In this document: piece after piece, positions 8,535 through 15,786 of the stretch
Position numbering within the stretch: position 1 is the stretch's first letter
Layout of the letters: the number at the start of each line of letters is the position of its first letter
From: Chloroflexota bacterium
Lineage (GTDB): Bacteria > Chloroflexota > Anaerolineae > Aggregatilineales > Phototrophicaceae
Direction of reading: 5' to 3'
NCBI GenBank assembly: GCA_026707745.1
Contig: JAPOWG010000089.1
Coordinates: 1 to 64,000, forward strand
DNA length: 64,000 bases
Notes under the pieces: model-generated
Databases searched by the model: none
What the model was told of the DNA's origin: nothing
Seen by the model: only the letters and a program-made list of their open reading frames with translations
Translations under genes and position numbers: made by a program

Positions 8535-9197
8535 ATGAGAACGATCGACGTCATCCAGGGCAGCAGCAACCGCAATCAAAGCTTGCGCTTTTTGATGCTG
8601 ATGATCATTGTGGGGACCTTTCCATTTTACTGTTTGGGCGTCATAATCATTGGCAGCGCGCCGGCAGACAACGCACAAGCGATAGCCTCGCCGACCGAAC
8701 GCAGCAACGCGACATTCACGCCCTTGGGCGGTGACCAGGTAGCCTGGTCGAATGCCACCGCCAGTCCGGTACGCATTCCTTCTATCACCCCACTCAGCAT
8801 TTTGCAGCCTACTCCGCGCCAGTTCATACCTCCGACGGCGGCGCCGACGCTCGTCATCGCTTCGCCGACGGTCGTCGTGGCGTCGCCTACCCGACCGACC
8901 GCGACCGACGGTCCGGCGGATTCTGACGGTGACGGCTTGCCCGATAGCGCGGACAACTGTGCTGAAGAATATGGTTATGCGGACAATGCGGGCTGTCCCT
9001 ATCCCGATGACCCGGACCGGGACGGTATCCGCGCCGATGCCGATCTTTGCCCGAATGAGTTCGCTCCCGATACTGCCAAAGGCTGTCGCGATTTTGACGA
9101 TGATGGTCTGGACACATCACAAGACGATTGCCCCGAAGCGGCAGGTCCTTCCTCCAACCGGGGCTGTCCCTTGGACGATGCGATAGCGGGCGGTTAA
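8535..9197 (+). CDS. membrane-anchored protein with thrombospondin type 3 calcium-binding repeats
   Basis: 220 residues from ATG 8535. A hydrophobic segment at residues 19-38 (FLMLMIIVGTFPFYCLGVII) serves as signal anchor. Residues 45-135 are a Pro/Thr/Ala/Ser-rich linker. The C-terminal 80 residues carry three thrombospondin type 3-like calcium loops: DSDGDGLPDSADNC, DPDRDGIRADADLC and DFDDDGLDTSQDDC, each followed by a second cysteine, so disulfide-linked calcium modules outside the cell are expected. The function is not evident; such modules often act as spacers or adhesion domains on Chloroflexota and Bacteroidota surfaces. The start was chosen because the hydrophobic segment then lies near the N-terminus. 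Confidence 0.75.
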   Translation: MRTIDVIQGSSNRNQSLRFLMLMIIVGTFPFYCLGVIIIGSAPADNAQAIASPTERSNATFTPLGGDQVAWSNATASPVRIPSITPLSILQPTPRQFIPPTAAPTLVIASPTVVVASPTRPTATDGPADSDGDGLPDSADNCAEEYGYADNAGCPYPDDPDRDGIRADADLCPNEFAPDTAKGCRDFDDDGLDTSQDDCPEAAGPSSNRGCPLDDAIAGG

Positions 9198-9351
9198 ACC
9201 GGTTATCCATCCTTGCCGCGGCTGATAGTGTTTATGGCTTGGTGATCGTCCGTATCGAAGCCGCGAATCACCCGCTTGTCGAAAACTTCGCGCCGGCGGC
9301 AACATGCGGTATGATTAACCTGATCGAGAAAATGAGCCCAAGGAAACGACA

Positions 9352-10530
9352 ATGACGCTGCTTGAGAAAGCCAATGCAATGCAAGATCAATTGGTCGCGT
9401 GGCGGCGCGAGATCCACATGCAGCCCGAGCTCGGCTTTGAAGAAATACGCACATCACGATTGGTAGCGGATTCGCTGCGCGAGATGGGCATCGAGGTTGA
9501 GGTCGGTGTCGCTGAGACGGGCGTGGTGGCGCGCATCGGCGAAGGGCAACCGGCTGTCGGCATCCGTGCCGATATGGACGCTTTGCCGATCCAGGAAGCC
9601 AACGACGTACCGTACAAATCGCAAAGTCCCGGCTTGATGCACGCCTGCGGGCACGACGCTCATACCTCGATCTTGCTGGGTGTTGCAAACGTGCTAAATA
9701 ACCTGCCCGAAAAGCCCGCTGGAGAGATACGCCTTTTGTTCCAACCGAGCGAAGAAAAATGGCGAGACGAAGACGGCCATAGCGGCGGCAGCCTCATGGT
9801 CGAAGAAAAGGCGCTCGATGGATTGGACGCGGTGATCGCTTGTCATGTCGACAGCAATACGCCCGTGGGCGAGGTACAGGTGACCGACGGGTTTTCGCTG
9901 GCGGCGCCCGATACCTTTGATGCGATCATCTACGGCGAAGGCACGCATGGAGCCGCGCCTCACAACGGACTGGATCCGATCTGGCTGGGGGCGCAGGTCG
10001 TGAACGCGCTGCAGGCGATCCGTTCACGGCGGCGCGACCCTACCGAGCGTTCGGTGGTAACAATCGGCGCGATTCACGCCGGCGTGGCGCATAACGTGAT
10101 CCCCAATGAGGTGGTCATGCGCGGCACGATTCGGACTTTTGAGCAAGAAGCGCGCGAGGAGATTCATCGCCTGGTAGAGGAAGCCTTTGCCTTGGCGCGT
10201 CACTTCGGCGGCGACTATGAACTGAGCATCTCGACCGGTTATCCGGCGCTTTACAATGACCCGGCTGTCGCCGAATTGGTTCGCGGCGCCGGCAGGGACC
10301 TGCTGGGCGATGAGATGTCGGGGAAGGGCGCGCCGATCATGGCGGGCGAGGACTTCGCCTTCATGACACAGAAAGCGCCGGGCGCCATGATGCGTCTGGG
10401 CGCCAAGCTGGATGAACTAAACCGCCCCCATCACAGTCCCATATTCGACATCCACGAAGGCTGCTTGTCGGTCGGCGTGGGCGTATTGGCGGAAAGCGCT
10501 CTGCGTCTGTTGCGTCAGCATGGCAAGTAG
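9352..10530 (+). CDS. M20 family amidohydrolase (N-acyl amino acid or hippurate hydrolase type)
   Basis: 392 residues, the family's usual length, with AAGGAAAC before the ATG. Cytoplasmic metallo-amidohydrolases of this M20D type remove acyl groups from N-acyl amino acids. Landmarks are HMQPELGFEE, GIRADMDALPIQE with the first metal aspartate, LMHACGHDAHTSILLG with HACGHDAH, LLFQPSEE, the dimerisation lid region GEGTHGAAPHNGLDP, HNVIPNEV, and the C-terminal MAGEDFAFM and RPHHSPIFDI. All metal-ligand motifs appear intact. Substrate specificity cannot be read from sequence. It is a single-gene unit on the plus strand; the 218 bases downstream show no gene. Confidence 0.9.
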   Translation: MTLLEKANAMQDQLVAWRREIHMQPELGFEEIRTSRLVADSLREMGIEVEVGVAETGVVARIGEGQPAVGIRADMDALPIQEANDVPYKSQSPGLMHACGHDAHTSILLGVANVLNNLPEKPAGEIRLLFQPSEEKWRDEDGHSGGSLMVEEKALDGLDAVIACHVDSNTPVGEVQVTDGFSLAAPDTFDAIIYGEGTHGAAPHNGLDPIWLGAQVVNALQAIRSRRRDPTERSVVTIGAIHAGVAHNVIPNEVVMRGTIRTFEQEAREEIHRLVEEAFALARHFGGDYELSISTGYPALYNDPAVAELVRGAGRDLLGDEMSGKGAPIMAGEDFAFMTQKAPGAMMRLGAKLDELNRPHHSPIFDIHEGCLSVGVGVLAESALRLLRQHGK

Positions 10531-10748
10531 CCTCGCAAACTCTCGGTTGGCGCAGTTGACGTTCGCGCAACCTTTCAGGGGCCGGTTTGTCGCTGCTCGG
10601 CATTTCGCCGGCTTGACTTCGGTTCCATGACTCATCGGATTAAGGCGCATCGCGCGCAATTTGGTTCACAGGCGCAGCTTGAGATGGCTATTGACGATTG
10701 GCGCGCGAGCGTGAATATGGACAGGACAAGATAGGGTCAAATTTACCG

Positions 10749-12548
10749 ATGGCAACCGGTCGATCAACCTTTTCTTGGCTGCTGGCGTTCTTCGCACTGA
10801 TTCCTTTGGGTCTGATTTCTTTTGCCGGATTCTTCAGTCGCATGAAGATTGATGACTTCTGTGTTGTCGCCTTGGCACAGCGACACGACGCCTGGGAAAA
10901 CATGCTTTATTATGTCAATACCTGGAGCGGCAGTTTTACGCGGTTCTTTCTGATCGGCGCGCTCGGCCCGCTGGATCATATGGCGACCGCCATCGCGCCG
11001 CTTCTGATCGTCACGCTGTGGTTCTGCAGCCTGAGTTGGCTGATCTATGAGGCGCTGATTTGCCTGGGCATAGCGGCTTCGCGCCGGGCGACTGCGGTCG
11101 CCCTATCGGCGTTGACTATCTCCGCGACAATCTACGCGTTTCCATCGGAACGAGCCATTTACTGGTACGTTGCCAATACGGCCTACGCTTTACCCTTCGC
11201 GCCACTGAGCGCCTTTCTGGCGCTGTCTATTCGCTTTGCGCGCCAAGGGTCCTTTTCAGGCAAAGCATTGCTGGCAGGCGCGACGATCTGTTTCCTGAGC
11301 ACGGGACTGGCAGAGGCCTTTGCAGTATTCCAACTCTGTTTTCTTTCGCTCTGTTTGCTTCTGGCAGCCGTGTCACTACGCGGCTTCGAGCGCTATTCGC
11401 TGGTTCTCATGCTGGGGGTTGGTTGGTTAACGAGTCTCGGTAGCTTGGTCCTGCAGTTGCTCTCGCCAGGTGTAATTAATCGCAGCCTGGCGGTGTCTCA
11501 GGACACTCGTCTTCCGCCAGTTCGTTCCTTACCCGACCTGCTGACTGGAACCGTAGAAAACACATTCGCGTTCTTGTCTGATCCGGAGATCACGGCCGGG
11601 TTTCTGTTGCTGACGGCTGTCGGGGTGTTATGCGCGTGGACAAAGCTTGATTTTCCTGCGTTGAAGCCGGAACTGCGGCCAGCGCAATTGTATACGCCGC
11701 TGCTGTGGCTGGGCATAGCTGTTCAGTTGCTGTGCATGCCCATCTTATGGGCCTACGTCAGTGACGATCCCCAGTTCCTGGGCCGCTTTAGCATCCGTTA
11801 CATGCCATTCATCATGTTCAACATCCTTTCGATATTTGCTTATTCTGCGCTCTTATGGGGGCGAATACCCGTAAATGCGAAGTTGATGGAGTACGGACCC
11901 CGGCTCCGAACGACGTGCAACGTTCTGCTTGTCATTGTTTCTACCTTGCTTGCGCTGGAGATAAGTGCTGTGCGGATATATGCCTGGTTCTATCTGCTTT
12001 GCACGATTGGACTATTTCTGGCCTCCTTCGTTTGGGAATCGCCAGCGGCTGTGCCGTTCCTGTCATTGCGGCGCGGGAGTTTCGTTTTGGCTCTATGTCT
12101 GACGGTCACCTGGTTATGCCAGGCATCGGTGGCGGCGACACTGCTGTTTGCGCGCGGCGAAGTCTTTATTCGCACGATGACCGCAGGACCGTACCTGCTA
12201 ATGATATCGGGCCTCATTTGGGGGGCCCTTTTGGGATACTGGCTCAAAGGACTATTGCAAGTTTCGGGATCGACGCGAATCTGGGAAACTGTAGCGAAGC
12301 TCGGACCGGTTGCGATAATTCTGGTATTGGGTTTCGCTATGGTTCGCGACCAGGTTGAATTGGTCGAACTGTATCAAAGTCATGCCAGACAATGGGACGC
12401 GAACCACACAAAGATCCTATCAATGCGTGCTAGCGGGGAATATCCAATCACAGTTGATCCGATGCCCCGCAGCTTCGGCAACTATATGACGGAGTGGGAC
12501 GCCTTCTGCTACTACGGCGTGCCTGTAACCGTAAGCGAAGAGCGGTAG
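10749..12548 (+). CDS. multi-span membrane protein, paralog 1 of a three-member family (DUF6056-like)
   Basis: 599 residues from ATG 10749; a TTG at 10698 is possible but less likely. There are about 12 hydrophobic segments. Right after the first span comes FSRMKIDDFCVVALA, and the C-terminus has RGEVFIRTM, GLIWGALLGYWLKGL, then QWDANHTKILSMRASGEY. Equivalent motifs occur in the two paralogs at 18870 and 20832 (FSRLMSDDYC, RGFxxARILxP, EWDxRHQxI). The acidic pair after the first span, followed by a large membrane body, resembles GT-C type glycosyltransferases, where such acids sit in the first outer loop. Family assignment to DUF6056 is from memory and tentative. No sugar donor motif is known. 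Confidence 0.6.
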   Translation: MATGRSTFSWLLAFFALIPLGLISFAGFFSRMKIDDFCVVALAQRHDAWENMLYYVNTWSGSFTRFFLIGALGPLDHMATAIAPLLIVTLWFCSLSWLIYEALICLGIAASRRATAVALSALTISATIYAFPSERAIYWYVANTAYALPFAPLSAFLALSIRFARQGSFSGKALLAGATICFLSTGLAEAFAVFQLCFLSLCLLLAAVSLRGFERYSLVLMLGVGWLTSLGSLVLQLLSPGVINRSLAVSQDTRLPPVRSLPDLLTGTVENTFAFLSDPEITAGFLLLTAVGVLCAWTKLDFPALKPELRPAQLYTPLLWLGIAVQLLCMPILWAYVSDDPQFLGRFSIRYMPFIMFNILSIFAYSALLWGRIPVNAKLMEYGPRLRTTCNVLLVIVSTLLALEISAVRIYAWFYLLCTIGLFLASFVWESPAAVPFLSLRRGSFVLALCLTVTWLCQASVAATLLFARGEVFIRTMTAGPYLLMISGLIWGALLGYWLKGLLQVSGSTRIWETVAKLGPVAIILVLGFAMVRDQVELVELYQSHARQWDANHTKILSMRASGEYPITVDPMPRSFGNYMTEWDAFCYYGVPVTVSEER

Positions 12549-12587
12549 CAATTCCAAGAAAATAAGGCAACAAAATGCAAGGCGAAT

Positions 12588-12676
12588 GTAGCCGCTCGGC
12601 GGCAGCGAACAGGTCTGCCCCGCTCACGCAAAATCGCAAACGTTCTTGTCGTATGAGCGACGCGCTTTGCGTAAAC
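12588..12676 (-). repeat. dispersed repeat family R, copy D
   Basis: Read on the minus strand it begins GTTTACGCAAAGCGCGTCGCTCA, passes ATTTTGCGTGAGCGGGGCAG and ends TTCGCTGCCGCCGAGCGGCTAC. It matches copy C at 48552 over nearly its whole length. It lies right after the membrane protein gene and abuts repeat G. Confidence 0.75.
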
Positions 12677-12677
12677 A

Positions 12678-12786
12678 GGGGCGGGGCAAGGCTCGCCCAC
12701 TGCTCCAGCTAGGTTTTGCGGGCGACCCAGCGGGTCGCCCCTACCACCGACTATTATTTTGGAGTTGTCTGACTTTGTTGGCCCTA
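12678..12786 (+). repeat. dispersed repeat G, copy 2
   Basis: Shares ordered blocks with 6229-6364: GGTTTTGCGGGCGACCC, GCGGGTCGC, CGACTATTATTTTGGAGT and TGACTTTGTTGG. It sits head to tail with repeat R copy D, so two unrelated intergenic repeats are stacked here. No coding potential is seen. Confidence 0.7.
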
Positions 12787-12793
12787 TTGTGAC

Positions 12794-13186
12794 TTAAGTT
12801 TCATTCGTCTGCATGATCTGAATCAAATTGCCGCAGGTGTCGTTGAAGATAGCAATCGTCACCTGTCCCGCATCGGTAGGTTCCATAAAGAATTCCACCC
12901 CAAGGTCTTTCAGGCGATCGACTTCGGACTGAATATCGTCGACGCTGAACATGTGCGCCGGGATGCCCTGCTCGAATATCGCCTGTTGAAAGGTGCTGGA
13001 GGCGGGATTGTCGTTAGGTTCCAGCAGCAGTTCAACCCCGTCGGGGTTCTCTGGCGAAACGACCGTTAGCCAGCGAAAGGCGCCAACCGGTATGTCGTGT
13101 TTTGGCAAAAAGCCCAGTATATCCGTATAGAATTTGAGAGCCTTGTCCTGGTTGTCGACGAAGACGCCGGTGATTTCTATGCGCAT
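12794..13186 (-). CDS. VOC superfamily (glyoxalase-like) protein
   Basis: 130 residues, a single-domain vicinal oxygen chelate protein. It starts MRIEITGVFVDNQDKALKFY then TDILGF, a typical opening of the glyoxalase/bleomycin-resistance fold. It continues with VELLLEPNDNPAS, IPAHMFSVDDIQSEVDRLKDLGVEF and ends with an iron/zinc-type strand, IAIFNDTCGNLIQIMQ. Family members include dioxygenases, isomerases and antibiotic-binding proteins; none can be picked from this sequence. The start ATG at 13186 is the natural one. The gene lies alone on the minus strand, 143 bases from the end of the amylase gene. Confidence 0.85.
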   Translation of the reverse strand: MRIEITGVFVDNQDKALKFYTDILGFLPKHDIPVGAFRWLTVVSPENPDGVELLLEPNDNPASSTFQQAIFEQGIPAHMFSVDDIQSEVDRLKDLGVEFFMEPTDAGQVTIAIFNDTCGNLIQIMQTNET

Positions 13187-13329
13187 ATTGAAATGTCCTC
13201 TGCTCGTTTGCGGTCATAATCTGTGCGATGGCGCACAGGCGTATGCTGCCACCAAATACTGTTTCGCGCAAGGTCGCGCTGTGCAGGGGAACGAGACCGC
13301 AGTTTGCCAGGGAGCGCCAATCCATACTG

Positions 13330-14970
13330 TCATGAACGGCGGCTTTTGCGATCCTGGATACGCTCGCGATAGTATGCGAGCAGATCTTGATCTTGCCCAT
13401 CGTCCCAAACCATGGGCACTCGGCTGACGTCCAGTGTTTTGTCGCGCGTGCTCTCGGCTTGTCGCAGGCCGATTTCCGCACCATAAAGGATAATTGGCGG
13501 ATTGGGCAAGCGCATTTGGGCGGCGACGGCGCGCTTCAATGGATCGACGTCGTTATTCGCGACGAACGAGAAGCGATCCATGTCATGGCTATCGAGAAAA
13601 CTGGGCATGACAAAGTCGCCGTCAAAGTAGCGCGCGTGATCCTTTACGAAGGAAGTAAATCTGGTTTCTGGCCAAGTTTTCCAGGCGAAAGTCTTGCGCA
13701 GGGCATCGTTGAGCGGGAAGTCGAGACATCCATCGAGCCGACCTTGATAAAGGCGCAGCCGGTCGGGCGTATCAATGATCTCGCCCAGGAGCAAACAGTC
13801 TTCTTTTGCGGTTTTGACCCACGGTCGAAAATGCGCCCAGAAGTTAGGTCCGGCGCCATTGGCATAGTCAAGCCGAAAGCCATCGACGTCGAAGTCGCGC
13901 AGGCAACGGACGGCATTGCCAATCATCCATTCCCTGGCTGCCGGATGCTCGAGATTGACCTCCGGCATCGTCTCGACGTTGAAGAAGCAACGATAGCCGT
14001 GATTATAGCGCTCGTCGAAATCGAACCAGTCGCGGTAGGCGCTGCCCGTATCGCTCCACGCGTCAAGGAAGAAGGGATGCTGATTGGAGATGTGATTGCA
14101 GACCAGATCAAGCAGAACACGGATGCCGCGCCGATGCGCGCCCTCAACGACCGCGCGCAATGCTCCATCGCCCCCCAGACGCGGCTCGACACTGTCATAA
14201 TCCGCTACATCGTAACCGTGACAGCTAGGGCTGCTCCAGGTAGGGCTTAGCCAGAGACAGTTGATGCCGAGATCGGCGAGATAGTCGAGTTTGTCTCGCA
14301 CACCCCAGAGCGTACCGCCGCAGAATCTGTTCAGGTCGGCAGTCTGCAGCCAATCCCAGCCTTTACCCGGGTGAAAACGATCGAGAAAGATCTGATATAT
14401 GATGGCGTCATGCCCCCAGTTTGGCGCGGATTGGCGATCGACGTGATAAGTGAAGAGCGGCGCGTTTCCTTGTTCCTCAGGTTCATAAAGCGAATCCTCC
14501 GGCAGACTCTTGAAGAAACGCATGGTCGCGTGCCGCAGACGATCTTCGGCATCGGGGTAGTCAGCATAGATTTCCTCACCTTGGGCAGACCAAGCGCTGA
14601 TCGCGTAATTCACAGTGGTCTGATCGGGCTGGGCGGGTATGATCGCTTCCCAGTGACAAAGATAGTCCCAAACGAGCGTATCCCACTCGGTTCTAACGCG
14701 CTCGAATTCCACAAGTCCAGCGCTGCCGGATATACCGCGACTGCCCAAAGGAATGCTCCCGTCGACCGTGTAATATAGCGAGAGGCGTTGAATACGAAAG
14801 TCTCCCGAGGTGACGACGCGCACTGTCACATTGTCTTCCGGCGTCGGGTCTGCCGGCGCGATGCGGTGAAGGTGCTGGACGCCGTGGCGGCTGGCGCGAT
14901 GGTAAGTTAGTTTGAGCTCGTCATTAATCAATTTTCCAAAGACGAAATCCACCGCTATTGCTCCGGGCAT
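13330..14970 (-). CDS. GH13 alpha-amylase family glycoside hydrolase
   Basis: 546 residues from ATG 14970. A TTG at 15033 would add 21 residues resembling a signal peptide, so location is uncertain. An N-terminal starch-binding type beta domain (residues 10-160) precedes the barrel. GH13 conserved regions are visible: LLDLVCNH, DGFRLDYAN with the nucleophile aspartate, LLGEIID with the acid/base glutamate, and FLDSHDMDRF with the third acid. All three catalytic residues are therefore present. The protein ends about 60 residues after the last barrel motif, so the usual C-terminal beta domain is short or missing. It probably hydrolyses alpha-1,4-glucans, as neopullulanase or maltogenic types do. 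Confidence 0.88.
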   Translation of the reverse strand: MPGAIAVDFVFGKLINDELKLTYHRASRHGVQHLHRIAPADPTPEDNVTVRVVTSGDFRIQRLSLYYTVDGSIPLGSRGISGSAGLVEFERVRTEWDTLVWDYLCHWEAIIPAQPDQTTVNYAISAWSAQGEEIYADYPDAEDRLRHATMRFFKSLPEDSLYEPEEQGNAPLFTYHVDRQSAPNWGHDAIIYQIFLDRFHPGKGWDWLQTADLNRFCGGTLWGVRDKLDYLADLGINCLWLSPTWSSPSCHGYDVADYDSVEPRLGGDGALRAVVEGAHRRGIRVLLDLVCNHISNQHPFFLDAWSDTGSAYRDWFDFDERYNHGYRCFFNVETMPEVNLEHPAAREWMIGNAVRCLRDFDVDGFRLDYANGAGPNFWAHFRPWVKTAKEDCLLLGEIIDTPDRLRLYQGRLDGCLDFPLNDALRKTFAWKTWPETRFTSFVKDHARYFDGDFVMPSFLDSHDMDRFSFVANNDVDPLKRAVAAQMRLPNPPIILYGAEIGLRQAESTRDKTLDVSRVPMVWDDGQDQDLLAYYRERIQDRKSRRS

Positions 14971-15072
14971 GTGACTGGCGATAGCGCCTATGATAACCAC
15001 AGAACCCAATATTGCACGAGGGAGCCGCAGCAAATTGAGCTCAAGTGACCGACGGCGCGTCGGCGCGGATTA

Positions 15073-15081
15073 TGCTATAAT
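15073..15081 (+). promoter_or_regulatory. extended -10 promoter element for the HhH membrane gene
   Basis: TGCTATAAT is a perfect TATAAT preceded by TGn. It lies about 43 bases before the ATG at 15124. No convincing -35 is placed 17 bases upstream, as is common for extended -10 promoters. The GH13 gene is transcribed away on the other strand. Confidence 0.5.
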
Positions 15082-15123
15082 TCCTGCAAAAGGCATAACA
15101 GTTTGTTGGTGGCGGGAATGATC

Positions 15124-15672
15124 ATGAATCTCAGTCAAGAAGCTAAGAATCTGATCGCGATGACTGCCCTGGTAGGGGCCGTGGCGCTTGCTTTGAATGA
15201 CGTAGCGCTCGACGGGAACGATCGTAATCTGCTTTCCTGGTCGGTTGGCCTGTTTTTTGTTTCCATCTTTTTCTGGCTGTGGATGCGCCGCGACGCGCTG
15301 GCGGAACAACGCGAAGAGGCGATCAAGGCGGCGGAGGAAAGCGCCAGCCGAGCAGAAGAGTTGGCGAGGCGCACGCAAGAAAAGTCGCAAACGGAACGTC
15401 AATCGGACCAAGCAGCAGCGACTGTCGACACCGTTGAAGCCGATGATTTGACCAAAATATATGGAATCGGCAAGATTTTCCGCGAGATCTTGTACGATGC
15501 GGGCATCAAGACTTTCGATCAGCTTTCCAATAGTTCGCGCGAGGGTCTCATCGGCGTTATCGTCGCGGCAGGCAAAGTGCCGCCGCCCGGTCTCGAGACC
15601 TGGCCGCAGCAGGCAGTGTACGCCTCCAAGGGTGATTGGGAGGGCTTGCGCGCCTATGTGAACGCGTCTTAG
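15124..15672 (+). CDS. membrane-anchored coiled-coil protein with C-terminal helix-hairpin-helix domain
   Basis: 182 residues. ATG 15124 was chosen because GGCGGGA lies six bases upstream. Two hydrophobic spans (residues 9-26 and 38-54) are followed by a charged helix rich in Glu/Ala/Arg (residues 60-105), probably a coiled coil. The C-terminal domain begins DDLTKIYGIGKIFREIL and continues YDAGIKTFDQLSN, matching the helix-hairpin-helix fold that follows the pattern 'DDLxxIxGIGxxxxxxLxxxGIxTFxQLA'. Such domains bind DNA or act as protein-interaction modules; here they would sit on the cytoplasmic face. Function is unknown. It precedes the PBP-like gene by 114 bases in the same direction. Confidence 0.7.
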   Translation: MNLSQEAKNLIAMTALVGAVALALNDVALDGNDRNLLSWSVGLFFVSIFFWLWMRRDALAEQREEAIKAAEESASRAEELARRTQEKSQTERQSDQAAATVDTVEADDLTKIYGIGKIFREILYDAGIKTFDQLSNSSREGLIGVIVAAGKVPPPGLETWPQQAVYASKGDWEGLRAYVNAS

Positions 15673-15786
15673 TCCGGGCCTTTGCGGCCGTCGCGGTAGT
15701 CATGCGGCGATCGCGCGCTCTCACTGTATATCTGTCAAGATCTCTCTTGATCAAGCAGTAGAAGCAACTCAGTCTGAGGACAGGGC

